Shown piece after piece: positions 1 through 7,700 of a stretch of DNA of 25,042 nt. Below the pieces are notes generated by a model. It worked only from the letters and a program-made list of their open reading frames with translations. It was not told the DNA's origin and made no database searches. A program made the translations under genes and the position numbers. Position 1 is the stretch's first letter. The number at the start of each line of letters is the position of its first letter. Location of the stretch: positions 1-25,042 of the IMG/VR virus record IMGVR_UViG_3300010885_038339; one strand, given 5' to 3'. The DNA comes from a virus.

Positions 1-140
1 AAGACAAAGGCGATAGTGCTAGACACGGAATACCCAAACATGCCACCATGGCTGAACTTGAAAAGGCCAGTCATGCTGACGGACGCAAAGGACAGTTGGC
101 TCGTTGGCAATTAAATATGCGCAGAGGACATAAAAAATGA
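1..140 (+). CDS. C-terminal end of a small basic phage protein (partial)
   Basis: An open frame enters from the left edge (first full codon at 3) and ends at TGA 138-140. The visible 45 residues are lysine/arginine rich, with a helical KHATMAELEKA segment and a GRKGQLARWQLNMRRG tail. I recall similar basic tails at the C-termini of proteins in related aquatic T4-like phages, but cannot name a function. The TGA overlaps the ATG of the next gene (ATGA), so the two are probably translationally coupled. An internal ATG at 48 could in principle start a short protein, but the frame is open upstream, so a truncated longer gene is the simpler reading. Confidence 0.65.
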   Translation, partial: DKGDSARHGIPKHATMAELEKASHADGRKGQLARWQLNMRRGHKK

Positions 141-1300
141 GAATCAAACAAATTGTAGAAGTTGCCGAACGTGGTCCAACCCTGGGTGGATTCCCCATCA
201 AAGTGTTGAATGTGGAACACGGTGCCACAGATGAAGCACTCAAACTGGATGCACCACAACAAGCTTGGTCAAAACAAGACATGCAAGACTATGCTACTCG
301 TATCAAGACTGGCTCTAAGACCAAGGCTGACCGGTTCCGGCCCATCATACACGGCAGCAATATCAAGGCTATCACCCGAGATGACGGTGGTACAGAGTGG
401 GACCTGGATGATTTAAAAAGTCAGATCATGCAACCGCCAAGACAGATCTTGGGCACCAATGCCAAAATGGCCAAGAGCAAACAGGAAGGTGCCATCACAT
501 ATGACTTGACACTGCCTGCACTGAGTGGCATTGTGGTGGATGAAGACACCGGCGAGTTTGTGGAAGTCATAACCTGCCCTGGTGCTGGCGAATGCCAAAC
601 CTACTGCTATGCTAGAAAAGGTGGCTATGTGATGTTCCCAGCCAGCTCAATGAGCGCGGCACAGGCCTTAAACTTTCTTGTGAACCATCCTTCAGACTAC
701 ATGGAGAAGTTTGACAGCGAAGTCAAAAAAGCAGCGGCCTTGGCCAAGAAGAATGGCATCAAGCTCTTGGTGCGCATACACGATGCTGGTGACTTCTTCT
801 CAAAAGAATACTACGACTTGATGATGAACGTGGCCAAGAACAACCCTGATGTGAAGTTTTATTTCTACACCAAGATGGGTGAAATAGTCACAGACCCCAG
901 TGCTCCGCCCAATGTGGTCAAACAGTTCTCACCAGGTGCCAAGAGTCGCGAAGTCAAAACTGTACAAGTACACAAAAACGCTGGCAATCATGTCAAAGAT
1001 GCTGTGACCTTGCCCAAGGACATGTTCCGTGATTTGTTTGTGACCGATGCCAAGGGCAAGTATGTGAAAGATGAAAAAGGCCGCACACAGGTTCGAAGTG
1101 CCGAAGCATGGCAACAGTTCCGTCAAGAGCTGGGTGCCAAGTACAACATTGACCCCAACACAGTGATCACATACGATGAAATGAACCGCATACCCGAAGG
1201 TCCTGCCCCTAAATGGAACGTTGTGGTATTCCCTGCAGGACATGGGGACTTGGGTGCCAGCAGACTGGACGTGGCCAATCAATTCCTAATGTTCCATTAA
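137..1300 (+). CDS. Gp88-like phage protein with a cysteine cluster
   Basis: 387 residues, starting at the ATG that overlaps the previous stop. The middle holds CPGAGECQTYCYARKGGY (Cys147, Cys153, Cys157), followed by RIHDAGDFFS (residues 213-222) and FYFYTK. This order of a Cys cluster, an H-D-x-G-D-F motif and a tyrosine-rich strand is what I know from the phage 'gene product 88' family, whose biochemical role is unknown to me. The cysteine spacing is Cx5Cx3C, so it is not a standard radical SAM site. The N-terminus MRIKQIVE|V loosely resembles the capsid-targeting leaders of later genes, with a possible IVE processing site, but it lacks the EF core. The family assignment is from memory of motif layout, not a search. 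Confidence 0.55.
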   Translation: MRIKQIVEVAERGPTLGGFPIKVLNVEHGATDEALKLDAPQQAWSKQDMQDYATRIKTGSKTKADRFRPIIHGSNIKAITRDDGGTEWDLDDLKSQIMQPPRQILGTNAKMAKSKQEGAITYDLTLPALSGIVVDEDTGEFVEVITCPGAGECQTYCYARKGGYVMFPASSMSAAQALNFLVNHPSDYMEKFDSEVKKAAALAKKNGIKLLVRIHDAGDFFSKEYYDLMMNVAKNNPDVKFYFYTKMGEIVTDPSAPPNVVKQFSPGAKSREVKTVQVHKNAGNHVKDAVTLPKDMFRDLFVTDAKGKYVKDEKGRTQVRSAEAWQQFRQELGAKYNIDPNTVITYDEMNRIPEGPAPKWNVVVFPAGHGDLGASRLDVANQFLMFH

Positions 1301-1320
1301 GATAACACAAAGGACAAGTT

Positions 1321-2463
1321 ATGAAAGCAAATGAATTTTTAACAGAAAAGTGGAGCCAGAAGTACAAGAGCTCAATCAACTGTAGCCATCCCCGAGGTTT
1401 TAGTCAACGAGCACACTGTGCTGGCAAGAAAAAACACAATGAAAGTGTTGAGATGGAAATGGTGTGTGAAGACTGCGGCATGTGTCAAACACATGGCAAT
1501 CTCACTGAACTTCGTAAAGGTGAAAAAGACAGTAATGGCTATACCAGATGCTGGCCAGGCAAACACGCAGAAGGTACCAAGCGGGGCAAGAATGGCGGAC
1601 AGGTTCGTAACTGTGTGCCCAATGAAAGTGAGGAACTCGACGAGATTGATCGCCGAGGATTTTTAAAAGGATTAGGTGCTACAGCAGGTCTGGCTGCTAT
1701 GGGTGGTGCTAAGGGACAAACTCCTGACTATGCTAAATTAGCAAAATATACAGCAGAATGCACTGGCACATTTATGATGGCGCAGAGTTTTTACAAAAAT
1801 ACACAACCAAGAGATGATGCATTTTTACAAAAATTAGATCAGCTTGGAAATAAAGCCTTTAATGCATCTCAAGCATTTGCAAGAGCCGCCGGATTACCAA
1901 GTGATTTTAGTGCTGAAACTACAAAATCATTTGCTAAAAATATTGCACCAATGGCAAAGAACGATAGAGAAATGTTTGTGCAGTTTTTAAACTCATCTGC
2001 GGCTGGATGTAAAAATATACTTGATCGATTTAACGAAAGCGTGGAACTTGCGGAAGAGTTTGATCTGATTGAATCGATCATTGAAGATTTGGCTCAAAGT
2101 AACGGTGTAGATAGTGAAATGATCTGGGAAGATTTAGAAACCCTAGATGATGACGAGCTGTATGTGTTTGCAACCACTAGCACCATAATGGAAACCGAAG
2201 CCTGGCAAAAGGCCAACAATCGTGATCGAACTGACGGCATGAGCCGCAAAGCAGTCAATACCTATCGCAGAGAACACCCTGGCTCAAAATTGCAAACTGC
2301 TGTGACCACAAAGCCTTCAAAACTAAAGAAAGGCAGCAAGGCCAGCAAGCGTAGAAAAAGTTATTGCAGCCGCAGTCGTGGACAAATGAAAATGCACAAC
2401 ATCAGTTGTGCCAAGACTCCAGACAAGGCCATTTGCAAAGCACGCCGTCGTTGGAACTGTTAA
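1321..2463 (+). CDS. Mosaic capsid-cargo candidate: targeting leader, Cys-rich module, Tat-like module, basic C-terminal module
   Basis: 380 residues; AAAGGA at 1309-1314 supports this start. Four parts are visible. Residues 1-9 (MKANEFLTE) match the T4 internal-protein capsid-targeting pattern, with cleavage expected after LTE. Residues 15-100 are a cysteine-rich module (Cys21, 33, 49, 52, 55, 77, 98), possibly metal binding. LDE at 106-108 is followed directly by IDRRGFLKGLGATAGLAA, a twin-arginine-like signal, then a helical module with Cys147 and Cys230, rich in A+T. Residues 294-380 form a basic module ending in a pattern (KRRKSYC, then RRRWNC) that I know from several virus proteins of unknown function. 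Hand counts give 19/60 G+C at 1921-1980 against 32/60 at 2221-2280, so the modules differ in origin. Packaging and export are inference. Confidence 0.7.
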   Translation: MKANEFLTEKWSQKYKSSINCSHPRGFSQRAHCAGKKKHNESVEMEMVCEDCGMCQTHGNLTELRKGEKDSNGYTRCWPGKHAEGTKRGKNGGQVRNCVPNESEELDEIDRRGFLKGLGATAGLAAMGGAKGQTPDYAKLAKYTAECTGTFMMAQSFYKNTQPRDDAFLQKLDQLGNKAFNASQAFARAAGLPSDFSAETTKSFAKNIAPMAKNDREMFVQFLNSSAAGCKNILDRFNESVELAEEFDLIESIIEDLAQSNGVDSEMIWEDLETLDDDELYVFATTSTIMETEAWQKANNRDRTDGMSRKAVNTYRREHPGSKLQTAVTTKPSKLKKGSKASKRRKSYCSRSRGQMKMHNISCAKTPDKAICKARRRWNC

Positions 2464-3192
2464 ATGACAGTGACCATTTCAGGCGGATCTGTTGTGGCCG
2501 ATGGCGACTACACTGTGGCCACTTTTACCAATGATGGCACAGTCACCGTAACTGGCAATGCTGTTGCCAATGTGCAATACCTGTTGATTGCCGGTGGCGG
2601 CCGTGCCAGTTTGCCCGACGGCACTTATGTGTCAGGTGGTGGAGCCGGTGGAGTAATGACCAGCAACATCACAATCGCACCGGGATCCTACCCAGTGACC
2701 ATAGGCGCACCCGGCAACAACAGTTCGTTTATGACAATGACCACAGTGGGCGGTGGAGTAGGCGGCTGGATGGGCAACGGCAATCCTGGTGGATCTGGCG
2801 GCGGTGGCGGAGTGCAAGGCACCATCCATTTGAGGTTCAACAATTTCTACGGCGGTGCCGGAACCCAGGGATTTGCAGGTGGTGCACCTTTTGGTGGTGG
2901 CTATCCTGGAGCCGGTCCCGGTGGTGGTGGTGGAGCCGGTGGTGCCGGCGGCAGGGGCACAGACAGTGTGGGCGGTACAGGTGGTGCCGGCATTGCCAGC
3001 AACGTGACTGGCAACACAGTTTATTATGCTGCTGGCGGATCAGCCAAGGGCCCGGGCGGCATTGGCGCCAGCGCACCTGGATTCTACAACTACGGTGCTG
3101 GTGGTGGATACAGTACCGATCCTGACTATCAGTACGGCAGCCGCGTAAATCCACAACCGGGTGTGTTGATTTTACGATACCCAACTGCCTAG
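2464..3192 (+). CDS. Glycine-rich adhesin-like protein
   Basis: 242 residues, starting immediately after the preceding TAA (TAAATG, no gap). After a short beta-rich N-terminus (TFTNDGTVTVTG), the sequence has a VQYLLIAGGG segment and long glycine runs, with blocks such as GGGGG and GGAGG, and it ends in GVLILRYPTA. This layout is typical of glycine-rich domains on phage tail fibres and adhesins, where Gly-rich loops or polyglycine helices present receptor-binding surfaces. It has no targeting leader, no signal peptide and no trimerisation or chaperone domain of its own. It might act as a separate adhesin, like gp38 of T2-type phages, or decorate a fibre encoded elsewhere. No other tail gene is visible nearby, so its place here is odd. 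Confidence 0.65.
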   Translation: MTVTISGGSVVADGDYTVATFTNDGTVTVTGNAVANVQYLLIAGGGRASLPDGTYVSGGGAGGVMTSNITIAPGSYPVTIGAPGNNSSFMTMTTVGGGVGGWMGNGNPGGSGGGGGVQGTIHLRFNNFYGGAGTQGFAGGAPFGGGYPGAGPGGGGGAGGAGGRGTDSVGGTGGAGIASNVTGNTVYYAAGGSAKGPGGIGASAPGFYNYGAGGGYSTDPDYQYGSRVNPQPGVLILRYPTA

Positions 3193-3206
3193 CACAAATA
3201 CTGCTG

Positions 3207-3213
3207 CTAAATA
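3207..3213 (+). promoter_or_regulatory. CTAAATA motif, weak late-promoter candidate
   Basis: CTAAATA lies in the 25-base gap before the gene at 3218. It resembles the T4-type late promoter (TATAAATA), but a start 6-8 bases downstream would fall on the ATG and give a leaderless message. The motif is short and A+T rich, so chance is a real alternative. Confidence 0.2.
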
Positions 3214-3217
3214 CAGC

Positions 3218-3511
3218 ATGACCAAACAATTTGTTCGTGTGCTGTGTGATGTCAACTGCGAATGGGAAAGTTTTCCTCCCACATATCGCGCCTATGTCAA
3301 TGACGAATTGTTTACTGAGCGCACCTATTTGTGGAGCGAATGCTACCTCGAAGAACTGTTGCAAATTGAAGCCGAGCCCGGTGAGTATACCATACGCTAC
3401 GAGCTGGTTCCTCCACATCTAGCACGATTGTCCGTGAGCAACATACGCATAGACCACGGGCCTGCAACAGTGGAAAACAACCAAATAAGGATACACGATG
3501 CGGTTGCATGA
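3218..3511 (+). CDS. Conserved small phage protein, probable beta-sandwich
   Basis: 97 residues (11 kDa range) with alternating hydrophobic strands and no helix-rich stretch. Notable segments are CEWESFPPTYRAYVNDELFTERTY, split here as PPTYRAYVNDELFTERTY, then GEYTIRYELVPPHLARLSV and IDHGPATVENNQIRIH. The pattern suggests a compact beta-sandwich similar to small decoration or carbohydrate-binding folds. I recall near relatives in aquatic T4-like phages, always uncharacterised. It has no targeting leader or signal peptide. The last 14 bases overlap the start of the next gene, so the two are probably cotranslated. Confidence 0.6.
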   Translation: MTKQFVRVLCDVNCEWESFPPTYRAYVNDELFTERTYLWSECYLEELLQIEAEPGEYTIRYELVPPHLARLSVSNIRIDHGPATVENNQIRIHDAVA

Positions 3512-3692
3512 ATTTGTTGATTTACGAGAAAATGCCACAATCACCTCAGGCAGCATAGCCACAGTGAGCATGCCGCTGGGTGCTGTGATTTCCAGAAATG
3601 GCGGACATTTCTTCACAGGAACTAAATACACTACCGGCGATTCTACACCGAACACACCGGCGGAATACAAAAAGTATAAACGGAAAAAATGA
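3498..3692 (+). CDS. Small protein with capsid-targeting-like leader
   Basis: 64 residues beginning MRLHEFVDLRENATITSGS. The first residues share the M-R-x-x-E-F-V pattern of the leaders at 1321, 7937 and 8641; a processing site is less clear (VDLRE). The centre is hydrophobic and small-residue rich (SIATVSMPLGAVISRNGG) and the tail is basic (YKKYKRKK). The start overlaps the preceding gene by 14 bases and the stop overlaps the next ATG (ATGA at 3689-3692). It could be a small internal capsid protein delivered with the DNA; no enzymatic motif is visible. A CTAAATA sequence lies inside the gene at 3622-3628. Confidence 0.6.
   Translation: MRLHEFVDLRENATITSGSIATVSMPLGAVISRNGGHFFTGTKYTTGDSTPNTPAEYKKYKRKK
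3622..3628 (+). promoter_or_regulatory. CTAAATA motif upstream of dps, weak late-promoter candidate
   Basis: CTAAATA sits inside the small gene at 3498-3692, about 60 bases before the Dps-like gene. A transcript starting 6-8 bases downstream would have a leader of roughly 50 bases. Only the short -10-like box is seen, so this is tentative. Confidence 0.2.
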
Positions 3693-4132
3693 TGCTGACT
3701 GATTTGTTAAAGACCTTGTTGGGAACTCAATTTGCCTACTATGTGAAGGCACACGGTTTCCATTGGAATATTGAAAGCCCTGACTTTTATCAATACCATA
3801 CATTTTTTCAAGCAATTTATGAAGATGCCTACAGCGCAGTAGACCCCATTGCAGAATACATACGTGCCTTAGATGAATACGCCCCCGGCAGTTTAGATCG
3901 TTTTTTAGAACTCAGCATAATCTCAGGGCAAAGCAAAGTGCCCCGTGCCCGACTCATGGTTGAAGAATTACTGGCCAACAGCGAACAACTGGTTGATCTG
4001 TTGAATCAATGTTTTGCTGCTGCCACTAACGAAAACAAACAAGATGTAGCAAACTTTATCGCGGAACGACTGAGCCAGACCAACAAGTTTGCCTGGCAGT
4101 TGCGCAGCAGTTTAAAGGAAGCAAGGGCATGA
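3689..4132 (+). CDS. dps: Dps/ferritin-like protein
   Basis: 147 residues, all-helical, with the Dps signature AHGFHWNIESPDFYQYH followed by a long helix ending in VDPIAEYIRALDE. Dps proteins form 12-subunit shells that oxidise iron with peroxide and protect DNA. Compared with the E. coli Dps ferroxidase residues, His25 and His37 match His51 and His63, and Asp52 and Glu56 match Asp78 and Glu82. The position of Asp67 is Gln41, so activity may be altered. The protein is shorter than E. coli Dps (167) and lacks its lysine-rich N-terminal tail. It starts at the ATGA overlap with 3498-3692; a second Met directly follows. Lying among cargo-like genes, it may protect phage DNA or act in the infected cell; it has no targeting leader. 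Confidence 0.8.
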   Translation: MMLTDLLKTLLGTQFAYYVKAHGFHWNIESPDFYQYHTFFQAIYEDAYSAVDPIAEYIRALDEYAPGSLDRFLELSIISGQSKVPRARLMVEELLANSEQLVDLLNQCFAAATNENKQDVANFIAERLSQTNKFAWQLRSSLKEARA

Positions 4133-4133
4133 T

Positions 4134-4784
4134 ATGGCAATTACACACAACGACATCTATTCAATAGTAGAACGACTACGAGCTTTGGAGGAAGGCCTTA
4201 CAGCCGACCAACGAGAGGTCGATCAACTGGGTGCCACTTTTAAACCAAAGACCGTGGCAGTATTGACCGCCAAAACAGATCCAGACAATCCCATGGCGGG
4301 CAAGCTGGTGGGCGGCTGTGAAGAAAGCATACAGGAAGATGACGTGAGTGAAGACCGACTGAAAAAGGCCAAATCTACCCTGGCCGATTATCTCAAAGGC
4401 GTAGAAGACCGCTACAAAGATTCTCATCTAAGAAATCGCGCCAAGGCCAGTGACATCAAACCCAAAGACAAAAGAGATCGTGATCTGATCAAAAAAGAAA
4501 ACAATGAATTGAGTGCAGCCTTGAGTGGTGTTGTTCCGGCTGAACAACCGGCTGGAGAACCCGGTGTCAGCATGCGAGAGTCTGCACCGGTCAAGTCTGT
4601 TCAAAACGAATGCGGCCTATGGGAAATGCACGGCGACGAACAGGCTGGTTTTGAAATACGCAATGGTAGTCGTTGTTTGCCCACAAGATTTCGCAATTTA
4701 GATGAAGCCGAAACAGCACTTGAAATGTTTAGACTACATCGCCAGAAACAACAACAATCACAAGATTATCTAGACGAAGCCTAA
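4134..4784 (+). CDS. Hydrophilic, charged phage protein of unknown function
   Basis: 216 residues, very hydrophilic, rich in Lys, Asp and Glu. The N-terminal half has IYSIVERLRALEEG and then ATFKPKTVAVLTAKTDPDNP; the related phrase VTDPNHPMVSKRGE occurs in the next gene, so the two share a module type. The middle is a charged, probably disordered or coiled stretch. The C-terminal quarter (LWEMHGDEQAGFEIRNGS, then LPTRFRNLDEAETALEMF) looks like a small folded alpha/beta domain. LEEG near residue 20 would fit an (I/L)-x-E processing site. A scaffold-like or internal capsid role is possible but unproven. It starts two bases after the dps stop. Confidence 0.6.
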   Translation: MAITHNDIYSIVERLRALEEGLTADQREVDQLGATFKPKTVAVLTAKTDPDNPMAGKLVGGCEESIQEDDVSEDRLKKAKSTLADYLKGVEDRYKDSHLRNRAKASDIKPKDKRDRDLIKKENNELSAALSGVVPAEQPAGEPGVSMRESAPVKSVQNECGLWEMHGDEQAGFEIRNGSRCLPTRFRNLDEAETALEMFRLHRQKQQQSQDYLDEA

Positions 4785-4793
4785 GGAAATAAA

Positions 4794-7700
4794 ATGTTTA
4801 CATTGGATCTATTCAACACTCGTTACGAAAAACAGTTGCACGAAGGTGCTGTAGATCGCGAGGAACAAAACCGTTGGCAAGCACATCAGCGTGGCGAACA
4901 AGATTTTAAACGTCGTGAACAAAATGCCGGCTTGGGAGACGAAGACTTTGGCACCTACAGTATCTGGACCCAAGGTACCAAAGATGCTGAACCCAAGAAG
5001 ATTCAGACCAAACAGTGCAGTATGAATGCGGTCAGACAACATGCCGAAAACATCAAACAAAAATACCCAAGTTTGCGTGTTTGGTGGCAGGCCCACCACC
5101 TGGGCAACAGCCGATTTGAAGTTGACGAATGCATGGGCTATGGTGGCCTAGCCGGTGAAGAGCTAAATGAATTTGCTCCAGGGCAAGGTGGCAGTTCAGG
5201 CAACTATTTCCAAGCCTTGGCCAGTGCTTGGTATAATGGCGCCTTTGATAGTGGCAACCTGCAAAAAGGTATCAAGAGTAAAGAAGATGTAGAACGTTTA
5301 TTACAACGTGGCGTTGTGTGCCCAGACGGTGTCACTCGCAAGTTCAACATAGATTACAATTCTGACTTTGATGGTGTGGTAATTTTTAGTGATGATTACT
5401 ACGAACATGGTGATCATGACGAAACTGACAGTCGTACCGGCCAACCATTTGGTCCATATGACTATATGGAGTTTGGTGACGATGACCTAGACGAATCGGC
5501 CAAGTGGCGTGATCCCAAATACAAAGGTCAGTTGTATACACAAGAAAAACCCGACTATCGCGACACACGTGAGTATGATCGTGCCCGGTGGGATCCAAAA
5601 CCCAAAGGTTATCCTGGTAGAAAAGAACTTGCCGGTGGCAGCGAATACAGCGACCCAGATCCACTGACCAGAGGATTTGGGCGCTCGGGAATTAAACACA
5701 GCATACTTGATAGGGGCAAGCGTAAAGGCCTTCCATCAAGAGATCAGATCACCAGTCTAAAGGGCAGTATTCGAGATGCTCATGGCCAACACACAGAACC
5801 AAATTTACCAGAGCAGGATGAGTCTAACGGCTTGCCCACAGTGCACCGCATTGGTCTCACAGTGACTGACCCCAACCACCCCATGGTTTCGAAGCGTGGC
5901 GAAACCGTACAAAAGACTGTGCGGGTTAAAGGTGACGATCGTGAAAAAGCCATCAATTCGGCCATTGCACACCTGCGCAGAAAAGGTTACAAAGTACATG
6001 ACCATCATTATATTGGCACAGTAGACCAAGGTGTGGCGGAAGGCTTTGAACACAATTCTCAAGATCTAGCCGATGTTGCAGATTGGATGCAAACCACTCC
6101 CGATAAACTATCAGTTGAAGTTAGGCAAGAACCTATTGAGAAGTTTATTAAACAGATTCGTGAAATGTACGGAACATATGATGAATTTCCTAAAGATGAA
6201 GAACGTACTAACCGTATTTTGAAGTTGTTAAGGCGTGGCGCTAACCCTTTACCCATCTATGTAGAAGCAGGTGACCCCCATCTATTTGTCATGGAAGGCC
6301 GTCATAGAATGGTGGCGTTTTGGTTAGCAGAGATGAAAACTATTCCAGTTGCCTATGTTAGTATCAAAGGTCAGCAAGTTGTGGCGGAAGGCTTGTCAGA
6401 GATGGACAAATCACAAACTCCTCCAGGCCGTGACGGCAGCAACGATCCTGACGCCGGCAAGAAAGAATACACTGCCAAAACCATCACACCCAAAAAAGCA
6501 GCCAAGGATGCTGTAAAGATTCTAAACAAAGTTTTCAACAAGAAAAAAGGTGTGGCGGAAGGCTCCTTGAATGAATTTGCGATACCTAGTGGTAACGATG
6601 GTGATTCAGGACGTTGGTATAACGATGACGAGCTTGCTGATATCATTGGTGATGATTGGTTTGAAGACTTTGATGTCAGCAACGATGGATTTAACATTGA
6701 TGCCTACGGCGAAAAGGCCAAGAAGAATTTAGTGGGCTATGCAAATTCATGGTTTGATGACAAAGGTTATGATGTTCACGTAATGGGTGTAGAACACAAT
6801 GATGTTGATCATGATTTACAATGGTACATTGTTGGTAGTTTCCATAATCCCCGCTTTGCCAATGAAGGTGTGGCGGAAGATAACTTAAATGAATTAGATA
6901 CGTTTGCACCAGTGACCACTTATGTTAGATTGGCCAATGGCACATACGTTGCAGCCAACTGGCGTCGCAACCAAAATTTATCTACTGCAAGTAATTCAGC
7001 ATCATTTATTGACATAAAACCCTTGGCTCCTGCAGCCGCTAAACAATTGGGATTAGATCAAAGACTAAATGATCCAGAAAAAAAATATACAGGTGCTGCA
7101 ACAATTTCATCGGGTGGCCCTATTCAAGCAAGCGGCCCATTGGCTGATAGAACGATCAACGTAGTTGATATTAGAGATCCAAAGGCTGCCAAGGATTCTG
7201 GTGTTCCTGACACACTCTTTGGTAAAATTGCTCAATGGGCACAACAGCAAAGTCAAAAACAACCGGGTGTGGCAGAAGGCGTGATGTATGGCGCAGAAAA
7301 TCTCAACGTTGGAGACAATGTTGTGATCAGTGGTGATGTCAATCTCAAAGGTGCCACTGGTGTAATTGACAGTTTTGGTCGAGACAAACGTTTTGTTGTT
7401 GTGGACTTGTACAATCATGGTCGTCACAGTTTCCATTCAAGTGATGTCAGTGCCAATGATTATGATAATGATGAACACAATGACCTAGATGAAACACGCA
7501 AGGGTCAAGTGCCAATGACCCTAAAGCCCGGTGAAACTGACAATCTTGAACCCGAAGACTCTACAGGTTTCAAAAAGTTACCAGCATACCAGCAAGGTCA
7601 GGCAGCACAGCAAAAAGCCGGCAAGCAACTGATACAAAAAAGTCCGTACACTTATCAAAGTGATCAAGACTGGGCATATCGTAACGGTGCAGCCGATGCA

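Noticed and set aside
137-1300. Cys cluster considered as a radical SAM site
   Set aside because: The spacing is Cx5Cx3C, and no SAM-binding GGE motif follows.
2837-3418. 193-residue open frame on the minus strand
   Set aside because: It lies opposite the Gly-rich gene and gives a His/Arg/Cys low-complexity protein, as expected from the complement of glycine codons.
6030-7280. Regularly recurring 15-mer considered as a CRISPR-like array
   Set aside because: The spacing is 171-399 bases, all in frame and coding, with no spacer-sized units or cas genes.
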